From NCBI RefSeq assembly GCF_003265705.1, contig NW_020312827.1:14566120-14630119 (forward strand): DNA of 64,000 bases. Direction: 5' to 3'. This document shows positions 34,440 to 47,032 of this stretch, piece after piece. Below the pieces are notes generated by a model. That model saw only the letters and a list, made by a program, of their open reading frames with translations, was not told where the DNA came from and did no database searches. How positions within the stretch are numbered: the stretch's first letter is position 1; every line of letters starts with the position of its first letter. The stretch comes from Callorhinus ursinus. Its lineage: Eukaryota > Chordata > Mammalia > Carnivora > Otariidae. The translations under genes were made by a program, and so were the position numbers.

Positions 34440-37400
34440 TCAGGAAAGTGTTCTTGATTGTCATCTTTAAACACGTTCTCTGCCATATGGTTTTGGTTCT
34501 GTTCTTTGGGGATTCCGACTATACATGTGTTGTCACTTCTTTGCCTGTCTTCTGTGCCTGTCATTTCCCCCTCTACTCCTTTTTAACTCTTAAAATGTGG
34601 TTTCCATTTTGTTCATTTTATCTTCTCTATTCCTTTCCTGTTTTTGCACGGTGCCTATTTTGCCATGTATTTCTTCCGATTTTATTTTCATTTTTGTGAT
34701 CATTAGGGGACTTTTTTTTCCCCTTTGTGTTTCTTTTCTGAATTCTGTTAGCTCACATTCCATTTTTCCTTGTTATCTTTTCAATTCTTTCCTGATTTCT
34801 TGCTTTTCTGCTTTGTGGTTTTGCTGTGAAGGTTCTTGGAGGTGATTACTTCATAATTGGTCACACTTTTTGTCTGGTTGGGGCAATATATTTTTCTGCT
34901 GAGTGTCTTTCATCCATTCGTAAGTGTTGCTGCTCCTTCCACATTAAAAAAAAAAAGGCAGAAGTTTTATATTTATGCTGGGATGATTTCTCTTTTAAAT
35001 ACTTGATTCCCAACAAACTGGATATTCCTGATCCAGCTATCTGCTAAATGATTATGTCGGGCTGGGGAGGAGAGCCAGGAGAGGTAGTGTAACTTTCCAG
35101 GTAGCACATCCCCAACTTTTCTGCTGCCAAAGAGAGAGAGTTGCCTGCAAATGTGACCCATCTATGTTATTTTTTGTTTAGTCCTGCCTCTTTGATTTTT
35201 CTGAACCAGATCAAGTTCAAGGGGGCTTCTGCTGCTCTCTCTATTCACCCTGTTTTCTATACTTGGTGCAAACAAGGGTATCTCTTTTGAAATTCAGAAT
35301 GAGACCCTCGCCTTCATAATTGGATTTTTGCTGGTATTTTCTAGGGTTTTCCACTGATGAGCCCTTTCTTCCTTCTCTGTGCCTCTTCTCTTTATTTTTT
35401 CCCATATGGAATCAGTCCAACTTTTTTGGTAATCCTTACACATGTGGGGGAAGCTATGGATAAAATTCCTCTCCCAGTTCTGTTGAAAAGGAGAGTTTTC
35501 TGCCCCTCTACAAAAATGTTGTCACACTGCAATAAAAATCCTCATTCAGAAGAATGGGAGACACATAGCATTGAGAGGCAGGAGGATCTCATCATTACCA
35601 CCTTTTATGCTCTCTGGAAGGACCTCCCTCATCTGTTGCTCTCTGAGGCCCAGCTCTGCCTTCTGGGAGGGTCTTCCCTCCCCCTTACCCTTCACAACCA
35701 CCTCTTATGTGGGTGTTAGATAGTGTGCTCTCCTTGGGGCACATACATCTTTGATGATCGATTTCCTATTGGTGCAAATTTCAGAGGCTAAGGATTGTTT
35801 TAGAGGCACAGGCTTTTGTTACTGTTTTTAGACCTAGCCTTTAGGACCTGTGTTGTTTCATTCAAGAAAGTTATATGCAATAAGAAAATTTGGGATGAGA
35901 CAGAATTGGCATTTCTTTTTAGAAATGCAAATATACAAATATATTAAGATTGGCTATTACAAATATTGGAGGTGTGCATTGCACTAGTTGGTTTGGGGCC
36001 TAGGAGCCTTTTGACACTCTAGACCAGACTGGATCATTTTAGTCCACAATCTTACAGCTCCCAACACAGGAAGCAGGGTGACCTGGCACCATTTGGTATA
36101 GAACTCAATGACCCCCTAGAGCATCACTGTAGTGGATCAGAAACGACCAGTCTCAGGTTAAATTGTGTTCATCAGCCTGGTTTTACTAAGATGGGGAAAT
36201 GTGTTATGCATTTTAGGAGGATTTATAGTAAAATAATTAAAACTGAAGAAGTCTGAGCCACTTCAAGAGGTACATTTTGGGAAATGCCCTCCAGTACTCA
36301 GTGTTGGATCCATGAGACATTAGTGTATGTTAAAGAAGACAGAAAAAGAAAAAATTCTAATTTTCTTGCTTTATAAAATAGTTAAATCAGTGGTCTGTAG
36401 GAGGCACTGAAAAACACTCTAGCTTTGTTGGAATGCACACTGATGGTATTTATTGTGTCAACTTGTTAGGGTCCCAGGGGCTTGGTTTATTAAACAACAG
36501 TGTTTATTGACCACATGACCTTATGTGATGGGGAATGGTGGTGCCATCTGCCTAATGAGAAACATTTGATATGTATCATTTGCTGCCCTTTGTGATGTAT
36601 GTATCCTGGAATCTTTGAGTTTGGGCAAATCACTCTTAGTCCTTGGCTTCTGCTGCCTGGTGTCCATTCACTTGTACACTCTTGTCTCCTGATAACCAGT
36701 TCCTAAGTGGTCGCCTTCCACAAGCTTGGCCTCCGGGCTTCAGGGGATGAATCACATTTCCTAAACCAATAAATCTAGTGCTTTGCCTGTGTCTGGCCGC
36801 AGTCCTTAGTTCAGAGGTGGACGTGAGATCTAGATTAGGCCAATTAGAAACTCAGTTCCTAGGCTTTTGCTTAAGCTTTGGAGGAAGTGACTTCCTCTCT
36901 TTCTTCCTGGAGGTAAATCTGGAAGGAGATAGGCCCATGACTGGCAGTCGTGTTCTTGGCTAGAATTCAGATAACACTAAAGAAGCAGCAGAAGAAAAGC
37001 AGAGTGATAAATGGGGTCCAGCTAACATCTTGTGAACTTTGGATGAAGCTACCCACAAAGTGTTAAGAAACAAATGCTGAATCCCTTATTTACTGTGGGC
37101 AGTGTGTTTCTGTTTTTATTCAAGCCAGACTGCATTGGGTTTCTATGACCTAAAACTGAAAAAATCCTAAGTAATAACACACTTATGGGTCAGAGATCAC
37201 GGAGGGTCCGTAAGTGTCCTCTGGTCTCGATGGGCTGTGCCTGACCCAGTAGTCACAGGTGCTATCCCGCACCTTCTTTGGGCCACTCACTCTTGATGTC
37301 TTAGGCAGAACATCTGATCAGATGAGACTCTGGGTCAAGGCATTTTTGTCCTGGCTGCCTGGGAGGCTCTGTTGCCTCTGTTGTGGGAGGCAGGACACTA

Positions 37401-37825
37401 TGTCGTATCTATGCATGGGATGAAGACCCTTCCCCAAAATCTGCAGGGAAGGTGGGTGCTGAACAGGAAACTACTATGAAACAAGCATACAAACAAAAAA
37501 CCAATGAAGATAAAACCCAGCCCCAATTACAAGTCCACTTCAGTATCATGGCTCAGTGTCATTGCTAGAGACTGGGTCCTTGTTCCACGCAACGGGTAAA
37601 AGCGCTATTTTCTCTCTCACTCTCTCTCTTAATTGAAAACTAAAGCACTGTAAGTTGAAAACCATTTAGCTGGCTAAATTTTAACTCTAGAGTGGAGGAT
37701 TTTTTTGTAAAATCATACAGTTAGAGAATTCTAAACAAAACCTGAGTACAATGATGGTAAGAATAATTATTTGGTGTTGAATTCATTCATCACATATGGT
37801 AGCAAGGCTTTTAAGAAAACTCAGG

Positions 37826-38005
37826 GCCCGAGCACCTGGGTGGCTCAGATGGTTAAGCGTCTGCCTTCAGCTCAGGTCATGATCCCAGGGTCCTGGGATC
37901 GAGTCCTGCACTGGGCTCCCGGCTCCTTGGGAGCCTGCTTCTCCCTCTGCCTCTCTCTCTCTCTCTGTGTCTCATGAATAAATAAATAATAATCTTAAAA
38001 AAAAA
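37826..38005 (+). mobile_element. CanSINE, sense
   Basis: cacctgggtggctcagatgg, gctcaggtcatgatcccagg, a CT-rich segment, and tail gaataaataaataataatct. A perfect 13-base target-site duplication aagaaaactcagg lies at 37813-37825 and 38006-38018, so this is a relatively young copy. It is one of two isolated SINEs in the sense orientation outside the tandem cluster. Confidence 0.95.
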
Positions 38006-38320
38006 AAGAAAACTCAGGACTCTTGAATTATTCTAGTTCTTGAGAAATTTTCACTACTTACGAGTTGTGCAGTGGGGTAGCTGGAGCTGAGGAGCTGTCT
38101 TTTCATTATTTGTGAAATATCCAAACATTAGCCTGCTTACTTGAGTTCATATAATTTGTGACACAATAATGTAAACATTTTCCCATATTATAAGCTTCTT
38201 GGAAAAACATAATTTTTATTGGGTGCCATTGGATATACTACCCACACCATAGTCACATGTTGTTGGAGGCTTAAGCTCTTTCTATTTTGTGATAGTGTAA
38301 CATCATGGTGAAAAATCTTT

Positions 38321-38518
38321 TTTTTTTTTTTTAAAGATTTTATTTATTTATTTGGGAGAGAGAATGAGATAGAGAGAACATGAGAGGGGGAGGGTCAGAG
38401 GGAGAAGCAGACTCCCTGGCTCAGCAGGGAGTCCGATGCGGGACTCGATCCCGGGACTCCAGGATCATGACCTGAGCCGAAGGCAGTCGCTTAACCAACT
38501 GAGCCACCCAGGTGCCCC
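38321..38518 (-). mobile_element. CanSINE, antisense
   Basis: Poly-T, aaagattttatttatttatt, gatcccgggactccaggatc and gagccacccaggtgcccc. Target-site duplications atggtgaaaaatcttt (38305-38320) and atggtgaaaatcttt (38519-38533). Confidence 0.95.
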
Positions 38519-39377
38519 ATGGTGAAAATCTTTGTGTGTCAAATGTGGTCTTCATCTCTGGTTGTTTCCTTGGGAGACTCCCCAAGGAACTGTGGTGTCA
38601 AAGGGCATGGACTTTTTAAAGGCTTGCCAAATTGCTTTCTAGAAAGACTCTCATGAGCCACATGAGTACTTTTCAGACACAAGAAAAATGTGTTCATTAT
38701 TTAGAATGTGTATAGAGAGGTCTTAGGAATAACGGTCTTTTCTGAAAAGCAGCAATAGTACTCAGTATCAGAGGTCTCTTTTATCTGAGGATATCAAAGT
38801 ACTTCTTTTTAAACAATGTTTTCTTATGTTCACAATATACAGGAAGGCTTACAAATGTGTAGCAAAAGGGCATATACTCAGGCACTTCTCCAAACTAGGA
38901 GCAATGCCAGAGGAAGACTAGACCCTGTTCAGTCTTTGCTGAGGGCTCACTGTCCCCTGTCCCCTCTCTCAGTAACTAATTCTGATGTGGGAAAGTCCCA
39001 CCTGCTCTTGACTGTTGACTCTGCTGGTGGGTTCCCACCAACTAGGGTTTCTAAGCTGGAGGAATGATGCTCACTTCTTTGTTCAAATGCTTTCGCACAA
39101 GCCATTATTTGTAAGGGCAACAAATGATGGCATTCTCATCAACAGCTATGGAATGCTAGTAGATTTTAGTCTTTGAGACATTTTCGGATTGAATCATCTG
39201 ACTCTACTCATATCAGAGAGAGCACCTGGTCAGGTCCCAGACAGTAGCTAGTAACTGTCACTTGCCCGGTGGCCTTAATTAGGAGTTGTACCTGCCAAAG
39301 TACCTGAGCAGCTATTTCTACTTACACAGCACCTGAACTGGGTGCTAACCTGTGGCTTTGGAGATAGCTGTCATTGG

Positions 39378-39570
39378 GGCTAACATTTACTGAGTGCTCA
39401 CTAGGTGCCAGGCACTGGGCTCCATGTGATTATCTTAGTCTCGCATTAAGCATATCCAGTCGGTACTGTTATTAACCTCAGCTGACCGATGAGAAAATGG
39501 AGGCTCCAAGATATCAAGTAACTTGGCCAATATCTCACGGCAGGTAAGGAGTGGAGCCTAGCCACATTCA
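39378..39570 (-). repeat. MIR, antisense
   Basis: ctaacatttactgagtgctc, actaggtgccaggcactggg, gatgagaaaatggaggctcc and agtaacttggccaatatctc cover most of the MIR. Confidence 0.8.
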
Positions 39571-39878
39571 CCAGGATCAGCTACATAATGTGTAGGGCCC
39601 GGCGCAAAATGAAAATGTGGTCCCTTGCTAAAAAATGATTAAGAACGTCAAAATGGCAACAGCAGATCAATAAACCAAGCACAGGGCCCTTCTTAGCGTG
39701 GGTGCACAGATTTCACCCCCAGAAAGCCGGTTTAGCACACATAGACATTCTGGGTCTAAAACACACACTCTTAACCAGATAACAGGGTTGAACAGCACGT
39801 GGTTTGGCAGAGGTCTGGCTTTGGAATGTAAATGGCAAATGGAAGTGTTACACATGAGCTACTCAGGCAGCCTTCTTT

Positions 39879-40073
39879 TTTTTTTTTATGGTTTTATTTA
39901 TTTATGTGACAGAGAGAGACACAGCGAGAGAGGAAACACAAGCAGGGGGAGTGGGAGAGGGAGAAGCAGGCTTCCCGCAGAGCAGGGAGCCCGATGCGGG
40001 GCTCGATCCCAGGACCCTGGGGTCACGACCTGAGCTGAAGCAGACGCTTAACGACTGAGCCACCCAGGCACCC
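39879..40073 (-). mobile_element. CanSINE, antisense
   Basis: ggttttatttatttatgtga, cagagagagacacagcgaga, cgatcccaggaccctggggt and gagccacccaggcaccc. A 14-base target-site duplication aggcagccttcttt lies at 39865-39878 and 40074-40087. Confidence 0.95.
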
Positions 40074-40576
40074 AGGCAGCCTTCTTTAAACACCAGCTTT
40101 CTCTTCAAAAAGGGCCTGGAACTGTTTTCTGGCCAAAGGTAAACACAGCGAAGCCCTGCCGTGGTCCTTCTCATTCATAACAGACACTCCTTGCCGGGCT
40201 GGTCCACTCTGGCCAAAAGTCACTCTTTCGACTTCTTTTGCTTTCCTTAAAGCCAGTTTTCATGTTCTAGGCTAGTTCTCCCTGACCAATTGCCTTTCTC
40301 ACTGCCATGTCGCCCCATCTCATTTCCCAGATGTTGCTGCCCCTAGCCGCACTGAGAGACGCCCACACCCCAAATGCAACGGTGGGCCCATCCAAATCGT
40401 GGAGCCGGCCCCACTGGTGGTACAGACATTCTGTTCCTTGGCTTGGCACTGTGGGAGAACAGCGGAGTTTCCAGAGGGAAGACAGGAACCAACCATCTGT
40501 TTTCTCCTGGGGCTTAGTTTTCCTGGAGACATATTGCTCAGAAGTGATTCCTTCCTACAGAAAACCCTGGGCAAGA

Positions 40577-41030
40577 TGATAATTGCTAATACTTACCAAG
40601 TATTGTGTCATGATTTGCGTCATGATTTACATGTATTTAATCTCCACGGGCAACTCATACTTCGCATGTAACCCATTCCATCTTTTTTTTTTTTTTTTTT
40701 CTGAAGATTTTTTTGTGTGTTTTTTTGGGGGGGGGGAGGGGTAGAGGGAGAGGGAGAGAGAGAATCCCAAGCAAACTCCTTACTGATCGCGGAGCCTGAC
40801 GTGGTGGGGCTTGATTCCATGACCCTGAGATCACGACCTGAGCTGAAACCAAGAGTCAGCGCCTAACCGCCTGAGCCACCCAGGCGCTCCTCATTTCATC
40901 TTTAATAGCAAAAGGCAGGTGCTATCTTTAGCCCCATGTCAGAGGAGGAGAGTGAGGCAGAAAGGTTAGGGAGGGAAATCCTCAAGATCCGAGAGTCAGG
41001 AAGTGGAAGCGTCAGAACAGGAAGCCCTGC
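40577..41030 (-). repeat. MIR, antisense, split by a CanSINE
   Basis: The left part at 40577-40685 (ataattgctaatacttacca, then acatgtatttaatctccacg) continues at about 40904-41030 (ggtgctatctttagcccc, then gaggcagaaaggttaggg). The SINE at 40686-40890 lies between the halves. Confidence 0.65.
40686..40890 (-). mobile_element. CanSINE, antisense, inserted in a MIR
   Basis: Poly-T, a run of ten G (tttttggggggggggagg), gagatcacgacctgagctga, aaccaagagtcagcgcctaa and gagccacccaggcgctcc. Diverged target-site duplications cccattccatctttt and ctcatttcatcttt flank it. Confidence 0.85.
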
Positions 41031-41262
41031 AGTCTCCAGTCGTGAGCCTATATGACCACCACCCCCTCCTTCAACGTTCTGCCAAGGATCCTTGATGGAT
41101 GGGCAGAGCAGTCTAACAGGCTCGGTAAAGTAGAGCCAAGTATCCAGGCATGTGGCCCTCCCATTGCCTCAGAGCAAAGCTCCAAAATGTTAAAAGTCTA
41201 GAATGACAGGGTCGAGGGGTCCACTGGGACGGCTTTTCCATACAGTTCATCAGAGGCAAGGG

Positions 41263-41303
41263 ACACACACACACATACACACACGTGTACACACACACAC
41301 ACA
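41263..41303 (+). repeat. Interrupted (AC)n repeat
   Basis: Three short AC runs separated by t and gtgt interruptions, followed by aatgcacaaacacagcg. Confidence 0.9.
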
Positions 41304-42042
41304 ATGCACAAACACAGCGTTACTCAAGAATGGCAATTACCTTATGCCCAGTATGAAGTGATGGCCTTAAATATATTTAAAGATTTATTTGAATATTAGT
41401 GGATTTTACTTCACTGGTGTCCTTACCCAAGAGCTTTGCTTTAACTTTATCTTAGTGTTCTAGTCTGTGAAACACTGAATAAATAAGAAGCCAATTGTAG
41501 TAAAATACTGCTAGTAGTAATACTACTTTGCATTTGTATGGTCCTTTACAGTTCACTGATTTTTCCACATGATCCTCAAACCCCTCTAAGGCTGGGATCT
41601 GTGGAGGTTAAGTGACTCTGGGGACAAGCAGGTGGAGTGAGGTGGAATTGGATCTGGACCTTCTGTCTTCTCTCTTCTTTGTCATGCCCCTTGGATGACA
41701 CCAGGAAATTCCCTGAATACAGTCCTTACCCAGGCAGTGGGGCAGGTCCTCACCAAAAGCTGGGGGAAGAGTGTGCACCTCTTGTTGGGGCTAATGAGAT
41801 GCCTATTCAGCAATTTGTTTGCCTGTGCTGTGTCTACAACATGTTTCCTTCTGAGATATTGAGACGAAAGAAAACCTACCTTCCCTCACAGTGATCAGGC
41901 AACTCTGAGACAGTCAAGCAAGAGTCATAGATGTTTCCGTAGGTCTCCATCGACCTGTGTGAAGTGAAGCTGTGTAGGCACTTATTCCCTTTTCAGCGTC
42001 ACTCAGATTATTCTAGAGGGCAACACTTAGAAAAATGGTTTT

Positions 42043-42232
42043 TTTTAAAGATTTATTTATTCATTCGAGAGAGAGAGGGAGAGCGAGCATGAGCAGGGGA
42101 GAGTGCAAGGGAGACGGAGAAGCAGATTCCCTGCTGAGCAGGGAGGCTGACATGGGGCTCGATCCCAGGACCCTGGGATCATGATCTGAGCCGAAGGCAG
42201 ATGCTTAACCGACTGAGCCACCCGGGCGCCCC
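42043..42232 (-). mobile_element. CanSINE, antisense
   Basis: aaagatttatttattcattc, gatcccaggaccctgggatc and gagccacccgggcgcccc. A 15-base target-site duplication tagaaaaatggtttt lies at 42028-42042 and 42233-42247. Confidence 0.95.
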
Positions 42233-43682
42233 TAGAAAAATGGTTTTGTCCAAGTTCCTGAAAGCACCTGAAAAGAGTTCCAAGAGTCTCTTTTGCACAA
42301 TTAAGTGAAAACGGTGCTGAGTAAAAGGAATGTAAGATGAGGAAGGCTTGCCTGAACACTCATTTGAGAAATGGAAACTGTAATTTAGATAATTCATGAT
42401 AAAAGGTTTGAATGATTCTGACAAGAAAATTGAAAAGGAAAATAGCCAGGTGACTCATCACCCAAAAGCAGACAGCAGCCGCGAGAGTTTTCTAGGCTCA
42501 TCGGAGGTTCGGGATGGGGCAGTATCGACATTGGCCTTGGCTGTGCCGCATCCCTAACATGCTCACAGCCTTGAACCCAGTAACTCACTCATCGCATGGA
42601 TTTAGAAACAGGCCCCACGTGAGTTACCCTAATATGGGAGAACAGTTGGGTGACTATCCAGATGCTAGTTAGCATTGCAGTACTCACTGGCATCAAACTG
42701 AATATCAAGCAATTTAGATTCTCATTTCTCTATATATCATGCCAATACCATAGCCTTTTTTCCCCAGCACTGCTTCCGTTAGCCCCATCCGTATAGAGGA
42801 AGCCCACTGCTCACTATACAGAAGTTACTTACATAATTGCAGAATTCTTAAGAATGCAGATGTTGGTGTTTTCAAGCACTATTTGAAATACATATCATAG
42901 ACACGGCTATAAAAAGATTCTTTTATATTCAAACATCCATTCCACCAATAAACATATATTTAGTGCCTGATAGCCCTTGATGAAAGAAGCCGGTGGGAAG
43001 AGAGGCAGGACCCAGACTCGAAGCAAAGTTCCTAGTAAAGAGAAAAAGAGCCAAGTAGAGCTAAACATCACTGTCAATGCGGGAAAAGGCACCGTTTTCC
43101 TTCCCTGCTCTTCTGTTTTCAGGCTTCTCAGGGTAGGGCTGTATGATTCATGAGTCCTTTCTGAATTTGTGTTAGACCACATATCCTGTGGAGCACCCAT
43201 CACCCTATAGAGCCAAATGTTGAAGACAGCCAGTCTGTCAAGTGGAGGGGATGTTCCTGGGAAGAGACTGTAAAGGAGAAGCTCTTTTCCAGTCTAAAAA
43301 GGGCAGTGGTGAACCCTCCTTGGATCTTCAGGTCTCCTGAAGCCCTGAACCAAGATATTTGGTGTTTCTGAAATCGATGATACTGGTTTTCATCAGCAAT
43401 GCAATTCTGGGTGACTACGAATTTCCTAAAATGTAATCTAATTAAACACATTAAGATCCAGGAAGGCTGGAACTCCTTAAAACTGTTCTCAGGGAGAGAA
43501 GGGAGAGAAGTAATGGAACAATGTTCTGAATGTTAGATTTTTGATGATGCTCTGCTCCCGGAAGCTCATGCAGTGGGGGAGCACAGAAACCTTTCAAGAA
43601 ATCTGTGGATTCTTTTGTTCAGCTCTCTGATTTCTCTACCACCTCACCACTCTCCCTCTCTCTTTTTACTATTTCTCACCAG

Positions 43683-43843
43683 GGTATGGGAATATTGCTC
43701 CAAGCACCGAAGGAGGCAAAATCTTTTGTATTTTATATGCCATCTTTGGAATTCCGCTCTTTGGTTTCTTATTGGCGGGAATTGGAGACCAACTTGGAAC
43801 CATCTTTGGGAAGAGCATTGCAAGAGTGGAGAAGGTCTTTCGA
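43683..43843 (+). CDS. KCNK10: KCNK10 (TREK-2) coding exon: selectivity filter 1 and TM2
   Basis: The 161-base exon completes the split glycine (G|GG) and encodes [20 protein letters not shown], then [20 protein letters not shown], then [14 protein letters not shown]. With the preceding exon it rebuilds the K+ filter TIGYGN of pore domain 1. The segment from about [11 protein letters not shown] to LLAGIG is the second membrane helix, followed by the start of the cytosolic loop. TREK-1 has GFGNISPRTEGG at the same place, so [12 protein letters not shown] supports TREK-2. The acceptor (tctttttactatttctcaccag) and donor (CGA|gtgagt) are both strong, and the exon ends in phase 0. The next expected exon (second pore domain, starting near KKQVSQTKI) was not found before 64000, so the next intron exceeds 20 kb. 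Confidence 0.97.
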
Positions 43844-44225
43844 GTGAGTACTGCATCTATTTAAACCCTAAACTCTGTGGTCCAACTGGCTTTTTAGCCT
43901 GATGGGATCCAGAAGGAATGATTACGGTGTTACCATATCATTGTCACTTTTAATGGAAGAGTTTAATGTTATAATCCTATTTTCTGTTTTGGCCAATGGT
44001 AGTCGCAAGTACTGTGCCTAAACTTCTCTTTATCGGTTTCCTTCTTTACAGTGTTATTTCTGGAATCACAACACAAGAGGGTTAAGTATAGGTGTGCCAA
44101 AACAAGATTTTCTAAAGATGGGAGGCATATTCAGTTCCATCTTAAGGATGGAAGATGGGTTTCTAAGTGTATTTGCAATAAAGTAGAGAAGTTTGTTTTG
44201 TTATTGGAAATTCTTCATTCCTTTT

Positions 44226-44416
44226 TTTTTTTAAAGATTTTATTTATTTGAGAGAGAGAGAATGAGAGATAGAGAGCATGAGAGGGAAGAGGGTCAGAGA
44301 GAGAAGCAGACTCCCTGCTGAGCAGGGAGCCCGATGCGGGACTCGATCCTGGGACTCCAGGATCATGACCTGAGCCGAAGGCAGTCGCTTAACCAACTGA
44401 GCCACCCAGGCGCCCC
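44226..44416 (-). mobile_element. CanSINE, antisense, about 380 bases after the filter exon
   Basis: Poly-T, aaagattttatttatttgag, gatcctgggactccaggatc and gagccacccaggcgcccc. Target-site duplication tcttcattcctttt at about 44212-44225 and 44417-44430. Confidence 0.95.
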
Positions 44417-45099
44417 TCTTCATTCCTTTTTATTTCCAAGTCCAGTGTCTTTAGGCTGATCCTGGCTTCTAGGACCTCTTCCAGAAGCCTGCCTTTTCCA
44501 GATACTGCATTGTGCTTTGTATCCATCTCTTCAAGGCCCCACCCTCTCTGTCCTCTCACTTCTGAGTGCTCTCTCAGCAATAGTACACTGATGTACTAAT
44601 TTATACTAAGGTGTTGATGATTGCCAATATCTTGTGGGTTTTTTTCTTCCTGAGAATACTTATCTTTAACCAAGGGACAAAAACTCAACTCAAGGAATTT
44701 ATTTACTGAAGATGGCATTCCTAGCCTCAGCGACAGGTTGTAGAGCAGATGTGATTGGCTTGGGGTTCTCAATGCCCTTTAACACTTATTCATACGATCT
44801 CACAGAAAGCTTGTTTGACTCAGGTGTAACATCGTTTCTGCTCTATTTTTCATTATTGACCTCGTTCTTGAGTCTTTCAAACCTTCTTCAGGGAGTTGTT
44901 TCTGATGATGACTTAATTTTTAAAAATGGCACTTTGAGACCTTTTCAGAATCTGGCAATGATGGGCAAAGATAGATCAGTGGTGAGTTCTAATGTGCACT
45001 TGTTTTTCTCTCTGAGACAAGAAATCATGAATTCTCTTTAGAAAAAGACAGGGGAGCTCCCCAGGTGAGCGGTTTCAGGTTTGCCGGCGTGGAAGAATG

Positions 45100-45290
45100 G
45101 AGCAGGAGAATTAGCTTAGAGCTGCCTTTTATGAGCTCAGTGATCCTGGGTGAGTGGCCTCAGTTTACTCATTGGTGAGAAAGAGGAGGGTAGAATTCGA
45201 ATCCACTTTAGAAGGTTTTGGTGATGATTAAATGAAATAATGTGTGGAAGAGATCTTGGCACAGGGCCAGACATATAGAGTTCATTCAGA
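45100..45290 (+). repeat. MIR
   Basis: tcagtgatcctgggtgagtg, gcctcagtttactcattggt, gatgattaaatgaaataatg and gatcttggcacagggccaga follow the MIR order. Confidence 0.7.
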
Positions 45291-45889
45291 TCTGCTGTGT
45301 ATCTGTCTCCCAAAAGAAGCCCTTATTAGCAGCCTAGCCACCCATTCAGATTTCAATTGAGGAGCTCAGCGGCGCGTGGATGTTCCTGGAATGTCCCACA
45401 ACCTTTGCTCCCAGGTGCTGGCTTGCCCAGCTGGCTCATTAGAGCATGCACTTGGGCTCAGTGGTCACCATGGAAACCGTCAGAGCTCAGCTTCTCTGCT
45501 TCTCAGATGTTTAGGTTTCCCTAAACCAGACATAGCAAGTCTCCGTCTCCAAACCCGTCTCCGAGAGCTGCTTTGAGCTTCTCGGAGGTGCCCTGTTAGC
45601 CAGGGCCTCATGGCCCTCCAAGGTAGAGAGGATTGAACACTCAGAAGAACAGGATTCAAATGGAGAAATGACTGCTCCAGCATTTTAAATTTTATGTAGC
45701 TGCTCTAGATCTCAGTTTCCTTATTTGTAGAAAGAAAGGGTTGCATTAAAAGCTTTTGAAGTACCCCGTTTAGGAAAAAAAAAAAAATTAGTTACTATAT
45801 TCTAAATGAAGGAAGCGATTGCAGTCATTGTGACCACATCTGCTACTGAATTTGGGCACTTAGTTTCCCCTAATGAATTTCAAACTAAT

Positions 45890-45924
45890 TTTAAGGGAAG
45901 GAGTACTCATCTCCTTCCCTTAAA
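45890..45924. repeat. Perfect 14-bp inverted repeat with 7-base loop
   Basis: tttaagggaaggag at 45890-45903 is the exact reverse complement of ctccttcccttaaa at 45911-45924, around tactcat. Pairing does not extend further outward. No recognised repeat covers it. Confidence 0.9.
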
Positions 45925-46766
45925 GCTGCCTCTCAGATGGATGGTTCAAAGGACTCTGGGACAGAGCCTTAAAAACCTTGCGTTTCATTTTTATGCTGAT
46001 GGCGCACTCAATTCCTTGCAGCGCCATCAAAGACTGGGAGTCTTTTAGGAAGGAAATAGCAGTATATTATCAAATTGGCAGCCTGAGATGTATGCATTTG
46101 CAGAGTGTTGGAGGAGGGTGCAGTTGGAAGGGGTGACTGAATTCCAGGAGGAGTAGAAGCGCACTTCCTGAATACACAAACAACCCATCTGCACTTCACT
46201 GGCTGCCTGTAGTTTTGGTGGAAAATCTCAAAGCACTTTGCCACTCATTTAAACGACATCTCAAAGGCCAGCTATTCTTAGGTGATTACTTGAAAATTGA
46301 AAATTTTATAAACCAACGAAGTTGGGGGTTATGGATTTTTAGTTCCTGTGGGGAGGGTACATTTCCCCCCCCCCCACCCATTCAAGGATTAAGTCTTTTT
46401 CTTCATCTGCTTTGTTTTCTTTCAGGTGTAAGGAAGAGACGATTTTTGATGTAAAGATAAAATATAAAATAAGCCTTCTGGATGCCTGTGTTCTGAGGTC
46501 ACATGATTTTGATCTTTCTACCACATCCCAGGCCTGAGCTTGGGTTGAGTTGCTGAAGGTTAATGTATTATTTAGGGATGCTTTTGGCTGCAGAGTAATA
46601 CAATATCTGCCTGTTGGGGTTTATATTGGGTGAATAAATAAAACCTTTTTTCCCTTCCCTTTTTTCCCCTTCTGAAATCAGAAATAATTGAGAAATAGAC
46701 ATGGGAGTCAGATGAAGATTAAGATGTCAGCTTTATTGCTGATAAGCTGATCAGAGGATGTAGCTT

Positions 46767-46955
46767 TTTTTTTTTTAAAGATTTTATTTATTTGCTTGAG
46801 AGAGAGAGAGTGAGCATAAGTGGAGGTACAGAGAGAGAGGAAGAAGCAGACTGAGAAAGGAGCAGGAAGCCTGATGCAGGGCTCCATCCCAGGACCCAGA
46901 GATCATAACCTGAGCTGAAGGCAGATGCTTAACTGACCGAGTCACCCAGGTGCCC
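46767..46955 (-). mobile_element. CanSINE, antisense
   Basis: Poly-T, aaagattttatttatttgct, ctccatcccaggacccagag, gagctgaaggcagatgctta and gagtcacccaggtgcc. Short duplicated tagcttt at 46761 and 46956. More diverged than its neighbours. Confidence 0.9.
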
Positions 46956-47032
46956 TAGCTTTGGTTTTGATGCCAAAAAGACTTGTTAACCACTTCACCC
47001 TGAATCAGAAGGACTTCCCTGCTGTATTAGTT

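Larger units (their letters stand above)
32218..43682 (+). other. KCNK10: KCNK10 intron, 11.5 kb, phase 1, splitting the filter glycine codon
   Basis: Begins gtatcc and ends tcaccag. It holds a Tigger-like element with a U2 fragment (32755-33279), a truncated LINE-1 (34285-34439), SINEs at 37826, 38321, 39879, 40686 and 42043, and MIR fragments. 33290-34270 and 34460-35700 are rich in T and C on this strand and look like an old unassigned retroelement or low-complexity sequence. 35700-37800, 38540-39370, 41030-42020 and 42250-43680 show nothing I can assign, apart from an interrupted AC repeat at 41263-41303. Confidence 0.9.
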
